In this document: positions 60,968 through 64,000 of the stretch, in pieces | Numbering within the stretch: the first letter of the stretch is position 1 | Layout of the letters: each line of letters opens with the position of its first letter | Assembly: GCA_009840625.1 (NCBI GenBank) | Contig: VXNJ01000016.1 | Span: 1-64,000 of the forward strand | Length of the DNA: 64,000 nt | Direction of reading: 5' to 3' | Source: Chloroflexota bacterium | GTDB taxonomy: Bacteria > Chloroflexota > UBA11872 > VXNJ01 | Made by a program: the position numbers and the translations under genes | Notes under the pieces: generated by a model | Told to the model about the DNA's origin: nothing | What the model saw: the letters and a program-made list of their open reading frames with translations, nothing else | The model's database searches: none

Positions 60968-62203
60968 TTGAATCCGCCGCCGGTCAGCACCCGCCGCCAG
61001 CTTCTCTTCGGCGGGCTTGCCCTGGCGGGGATCCTGGGGGCCGGCGCAGGCCTGTACGCGATCCTTCGCGACGTCGAGGTGGAGGCGCCCCAGCAGCCCG
61101 CCGCCGCGACCCCGTCTCCGACCCCATCGCCCACGGTCACGGCAACCCCGGAACCGCCACGGCTAGTCACCTCCACCCCGACAGTCACGCCCACCCCCAC
61201 CGCGGAGCCCGAGCCGACCGCCACACCCGCTCCTCCGACACCGACCGCCACTCCCGAGCCTGAACCCGATCCCGGACCGCGCGGCATCCTCAGCGGGCGC
61301 CCGCTAAACCGGCACATCATCCGCCGGCGGCCGGTCGCCGTAAAGGTCGCCAACAATCCCGAAGCCCGCCCGCAGTGGGGACTGCAGGCGGCCGACATCG
61401 TTTACGTGCATCCGACCGAGGCCCAGATCACGCGCTACACCGCGATCTTCCAGTCGCTCCTGCCCAACCGCATCGGACCATCCCGTTCGGCGCGCCTGAT
61501 CGATGTCGAAATCGCCCGCGAATACCAGTGCCTGCTGGCCCACGTCGGCGGGAGCCCGGGCGTTCTCGAACGCCTGAAGGTGCTCGGACCGCTGGACGTC
61601 GAGGGGCTTTACTTTCCGCTCGGCCGGGTCTTCTACCGGACGACCGACGCCCAGCCGCCCAACAACACCTTCATCGATGCCCAGAACCTGGCGCTGGAAG
61701 GCCGCGCCCGCGGACTGCCAACCCTGGTCGACATCGATTCCTGGGAATTCGATCGCGACGGGACCGAGTATTCCGGCGGGCTGCAGACGGTGTTGCTGCC
61801 CTCGCAGGCCAATTACCCCGAACTCTATCGCAGCTTCTACAGTTACGACCCGGGCCAGTCCAACTACCTGCGGTTTCTGGCCGCCCGGCCCCACCGCGAC
61901 ATGGCCAGCGGCGATCAGATCAGGATCGACAACGTGGTCGTCCAATGGACCAATATCCACGATTCGCAGATCGTCGAAGACCACCTGGGCGCCCTGAGCA
62001 AAGAAATTCCCCTGACCGGCAGCGGACGGGCGATGATATTTACGGGAGGGCGACTGACCGAGGGCCGCTGGTCGCGGCCCGGCCCTGCCGAACGTACCCA
62101 GTTCCAGGACCAGGACGGCCAGCCGATCAAGTTCAAGCCCGGAAACACCTGGATCCACACCCTGGACCAGCAGAGCACGGTGGAGGTCGAGCACCCGCAG
62201 TGA
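60968..62203 (+). CDS. exported DUF3048/YerB-like protein with Pro-Thr linker
   Basis: This 411-residue exported protein has an N-terminus with twin arginines and a hydrophobic stretch (STRRQLLFGGLALAGILGAG), compatible with Tat export or a membrane anchor. A linker of about 55 residues rich in Pro, Thr and Glu (residues about 44-100) follows. The rest is a DUF3048 domain: RRPVAVKVANNPEARPQWGLQAADIVY, RIGPSRSARLIDVEIARE, then NTWIHTL near the end. Homologues include YerB; the function is not established. The start is TTG 60968. It overlaps the next small gene by four bases. Confidence 0.88.
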   Translation: MNPPPVSTRRQLLFGGLALAGILGAGAGLYAILRDVEVEAPQQPAAATPSPTPSPTVTATPEPPRLVTSTPTVTPTPTAEPEPTATPAPPTPTATPEPEPDPGPRGILSGRPLNRHIIRRRPVAVKVANNPEARPQWGLQAADIVYVHPTEAQITRYTAIFQSLLPNRIGPSRSARLIDVEIAREYQCLLAHVGGSPGVLERLKVLGPLDVEGLYFPLGRVFYRTTDAQPPNNTFIDAQNLALEGRARGLPTLVDIDSWEFDRDGTEYSGGLQTVLLPSQANYPELYRSFYSYDPGQSNYLRFLAARPHRDMASGDQIRIDNVVVQWTNIHDSQIVEDHLGALSKEIPLTGSGRAMIFTGGRLTEGRWSRPGPAERTQFQDQDGQPIKFKPGNTWIHTLDQQSTVEVEHPQ

Positions 62204-62382
62204 TCACGTTTGATTTCGGTCTGGCCCACTGGCTGGCGATCGGCCTCGGGTTGGTCCTGATCGCCATTGGCGCGGGCTATCCGCTATTGCGCGGTTTGCT
62301 GCGACGCGTTCGCCCGACCGGGTCGGCGCCACCGGAGCAGGCCGCCCGCGAGGATTCCCCGTTCCGCCGGCCCGGGACCTGA
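62200..62382 (+). CDS. 60-residue single-pass membrane protein
   Basis: The GTG at 62200 overlaps the preceding TGA. The product begins MITFDFGLAHWLAIGLGLVL, with a membrane helix at about residues 8-30, followed by an Arg-rich segment and a short polar tail. It lies between the DUF3048 gene and the cyclase-like gene, three bases before the latter. The tight spacing supports a real gene in the same transcript. No family was recognised. Confidence 0.6.
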   Translation: MITFDFGLAHWLAIGLGLVLIAIGAGYPLLRGLLRRVRPTGSAPPEQAAREDSPFRRPGT

Positions 62383-62385
62383 ACA

Positions 62386-62997
62386 TTGCCCCGCAACATC
62401 ATCGACTGCACCCGCTGGTTGCGCGGCGACGGCACCTCCGATGCGGCTGAATTCCTCGACTTTGAGAGCGGCGATTCGCGGAGCGACACCGCCCGGCGCA
62501 CCGCGCTGCGGATTCCGGCCGGCAGCGGCACCTACATCGTCGGGCAGGCGTTCGCCGACATTGACGGAGCCTCGCTGTCGGAGCTGGACGTTGCCAGCTT
62601 TTTCGGCGAGGGAGTGGTGGCCAAATTCAACTTCGCCGGCGCCGGCATGGTCACCGAAGAACACCTGCAGACCGGTGTCGGACAGTTGGTCAGACCCGGC
62701 GACATCCTCTTGATGGCCAACATCGGCGACCGCGAGGGCGCTCCGCTGCTAAGTTCCGGCGCCACCCAATGGATCATCAACCAAGGCGTAAAGCTCGTCG
62801 GATTCGACGAATCCTTCGCGATCGAGCAGAGCGGATCGCAGGCCAATCACCGCCGGCTGCTGGGCGCCGGAATCGGCGTGATCCACAACCTGATCAACCT
62901 GGATCGCACTTCCGGCCGGCGGGTCGCGGTGATGGCCCTGCCGCTGGCATTGCTCGGCACCGCCAGCGCGCCCTGCCGGGTCGTGGTCATCGACTGA
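62386..62997 (+). CDS. cyclase/kynurenine-formamidase-fold protein lacking the metal motif
   Basis: This 203-residue protein has the overall pattern of the cyclase (KynB-like) family: VRPGDILLMANIGD, TQWIINQGVKLVGFD, HRRLLGAGIGVIHNLINLD and ALPLALLGTASAPCRVVVID at the C-terminus. The metal-binding segment H-x-G-T-H-x-D-x-P is replaced by PAGSGTYIVGQ (residues about 44-54), so hydrolase activity of the usual type is unlikely. The start is TTG 62386. It may have turned into a binding protein or use other residues. Confidence 0.72.
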   Translation: MPRNIIDCTRWLRGDGTSDAAEFLDFESGDSRSDTARRTALRIPAGSGTYIVGQAFADIDGASLSELDVASFFGEGVVAKFNFAGAGMVTEEHLQTGVGQLVRPGDILLMANIGDREGAPLLSSGATQWIINQGVKLVGFDESFAIEQSGSQANHRRLLGAGIGVIHNLINLDRTSGRRVAVMALPLALLGTASAPCRVVVID

Positions 62998-63093
62998 CAG
63001 CTCCCCGTTCGGCGGGGCGGCGCCTGCGGCCACAGGCGCCTTTCGATGCTTGGAGCAAAAGCGCTGATCGATCGAGCGTGGCCCATGCGATCG

Positions 63094-63489
63094 TTACGCT
63101 TGGGCCTTCTCCTGCATGATCTGGATCAGATTGCCGCACGTATCGTCGAAGACCGCGGTGACAACCGTCCCGAGGTCGGTTGGCGGCTGCAAGAATCGCA
63201 CGCCTTCGGCTTCCAGACGCTCGTGCTCGGCTGCGACGTCGTCGACCGTAAAGGCCGTGAACGGGATCCCGTCCTCCACGAGCGCCTTCCGGTAAGGACC
63301 GACCGCGGGGTGCCCGGCGGGTTCCAGAACCAACTCCGTACCATCCGGATCTTCCGCGGATACGACGGTGATCCAGGCGTATTCGCCCATCGGAATGTTG
63401 TGCTTCAAGCGGAAACCAAGAGTCTCCGTGTAGAAACGCAGTGCCTCCTGCTGGTCGTCTACGACGACGCTGGTATGGTTAATCCTCAT
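63094..63489 (-). CDS. VOC-family (glyoxalase/dioxygenase fold) protein
   Basis: This 131-residue protein of the vicinal-oxygen-chelate superfamily has HTSVVVDDQQEALRFYTETLGF, GTELVLEP, FTAFTVDDVAAEHERLEAEGV and AVFDDTCGNLIQIMQ. Metal ligands in the usual places are His, Glu and a Gln or Glu near the end. The substrate is unknown; such proteins often act in resistance or glyoxal detoxification. ATG 63489 is used. It overlaps the arsR-like stop by four bases, so the two are co-translated. Confidence 0.88.
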   Translation of the reverse strand: MRINHTSVVVDDQQEALRFYTETLGFRLKHNIPMGEYAWITVVSAEDPDGTELVLEPAGHPAVGPYRKALVEDGIPFTAFTVDDVAAEHERLEAEGVRFLQPPTDLGTVVTAVFDDTCGNLIQIMQEKAQA

Positions 63490-63845
63490 TCCTCGGTGCC
63501 CTCCGTTGGCGGGTTGGAATTGTGCGATTGTGTTGAGACCGGCCACCGCTCCCCGATTGCCTTGAGTGGGTCGCCCACGAACCAGTGGAGCTTCGACCTC
63601 CCTTCGCGCCGCGTGCGAACCAGCCCGGCAGCTTCCAAGACGGCCAGATGCTGCGATATCGCCTGCCGCGAGGAGTTGATGCCGTGCTTCATCACCAGAC
63701 GCGAGCAGAGTTCGAAGAGCGACTGACCAGACCGATCGACGAGCTCGTCCAAAATGGCTCGCCTGGTCGGGTCAGCGATCGCGCGGTAAACGTCCAAATC
63801 GAACTCTCGGGCAAGTGTTGGCCTCGACGGCTCAATGATACGCAA
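63486..63845 (-). CDS. ArsR-family winged-helix regulator
   Basis: This 119-residue regulator has DVYRAIADPTRRAILDELVD and the recognition helix SRQAISQHLAVLEAAGLVRTRREGRSK followed by LHWFVGDPL, all typical of ArsR-type repressors of the non-metal class. No ArsR metal-binding Cys motif is visible. It is upstream of and coupled to the VOC gene, a common pair where the regulator controls the enzyme. Confidence 0.9.
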   Translation of the reverse strand: MRIIEPSRPTLAREFDLDVYRAIADPTRRAILDELVDRSGQSLFELCSRLVMKHGINSSRQAISQHLAVLEAAGLVRTRREGRSKLHWFVGDPLKAIGERWPVSTQSHNSNPPTEGTEE

Positions 63846-64000
63846 TCACAGGCTTGCATAAAAACTGGGCGCATCCCGCAGCGCCACTCGGTTTGGGACC
63901 GGGTCGCCTGCAGTCCGGAGTCATCGCCCGCTGGCGGCCGACCGGGCGGGACTAGGCGTTCCCGGTGCCGCCGGGCAGCCGGCCTCGCGCGCCGCGCCTA
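63846..64000. other. non-coding window end
   Basis: Upstream region of the arsR-like gene. Positions 63852-63872 have a lower-GC stretch (CTTGCATAAAAACTG) that could contain the promoter. No gene was recognised in the remaining 130 bases. Confidence 0.3.

Overview
The window looks like a chromosomal piece of a GC-rich, uncultured member of the Chloroflexota (Dehalococcoidia/SAR202-like). This is inferred from gene order and protein style, not from a marker tree. The cues are the alaS / baseplate-J-like membrane protein / ruvX / mltG run, GatCAB, c-di-AMP genes (cdaA-ybbR, darA), ClpC, ANTAR and DtxR regulators, an S1 protein with four repeats, heavy use of GTG and TTG starts, and many 4-base stop/start overlaps. 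No rRNA, tRNA, CRISPR array or prophage was recognised.

Layout. 1-2.4 kb: IS110 transposase cut by the window edge, then a small Wzz-like/degenerate BY-kinase pair. 2.4-3.9 kb: NHL-repeat protein and phosphoribosyltransferase, translationally coupled. 4.0-6.3 kb: secD-secF. 6.3-14.1 kb: a seven-gene minus-strand run (alaS, baseplate-J-like, ruvX, mltG, M24 peptidase, efp, BCCP-like). 14.2-16.2 kb: two small membrane ORFs and a solitary TnpB. 16.2-19.4 kb: argF-cdaA-ybbR. 19.4-24.0 kb: glycosyltransferase, YfhO-like protein, ANTAR regulator. 24-25.2 kb: dnaN. 25.2-34.1 kb: two ABC-2 exporters, nucleoside hydrolase, GGT-like enzyme, spermidine-synthase-like membrane protein, DtxR regulator. 34.2-40.2 kb: lysC, bifunctional nuclease, pdxS-pdxT, Ycf45/SpoIIIAA-like ATPase, tmk, darA. 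40.5-45.6 kb: lexA and a divergent tandem-AAA/VWA operon. 45.7-52.7 kb: S1 protein, clpC, ispD, ispF, cysS, folB. 52.9-56.2 kb: IS110, folE, Fcy1-like deaminase, VapBC. 56.2-59.9 kb: fur, gatBAC. 60-64 kb: TIM-barrel protein, DUF3048 protein with two partners, ArsR-VOC pair.

How the genes work together. Most genes are housekeeping: secretion, translation (alaS, cysS, efp, gatCAB, S1), replication (dnaN, tmk), isoprenoid (ispDF), PLP (pdxST), folate/pterin (folB, folE), peptidoglycan release (mltG) and c-di-AMP signalling (CdaA makes it, YbbR is the usual partner, DarA binds it). The most interesting accessory unit is the two-gene midasin-like ATPase/VWA operon at 41.3-45.6 kb; both of its ATPase modules have Asn-Glu where Walker B normally has Asp-Glu. 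A recurring oddity is proteins kept in a conserved context that lack a hallmark residue: a BCCP without its biotinyl lysine, a BY-kinase-like protein without a P-loop, a cyclase-family protein without its metal motif, a diadenylate cyclase with DLA for DGA, and a CysRS with a changed KMSKS. The two IS110 copies and TnpB each have structured non-coding flanks that are candidates for guide (bridge/omega) RNAs.
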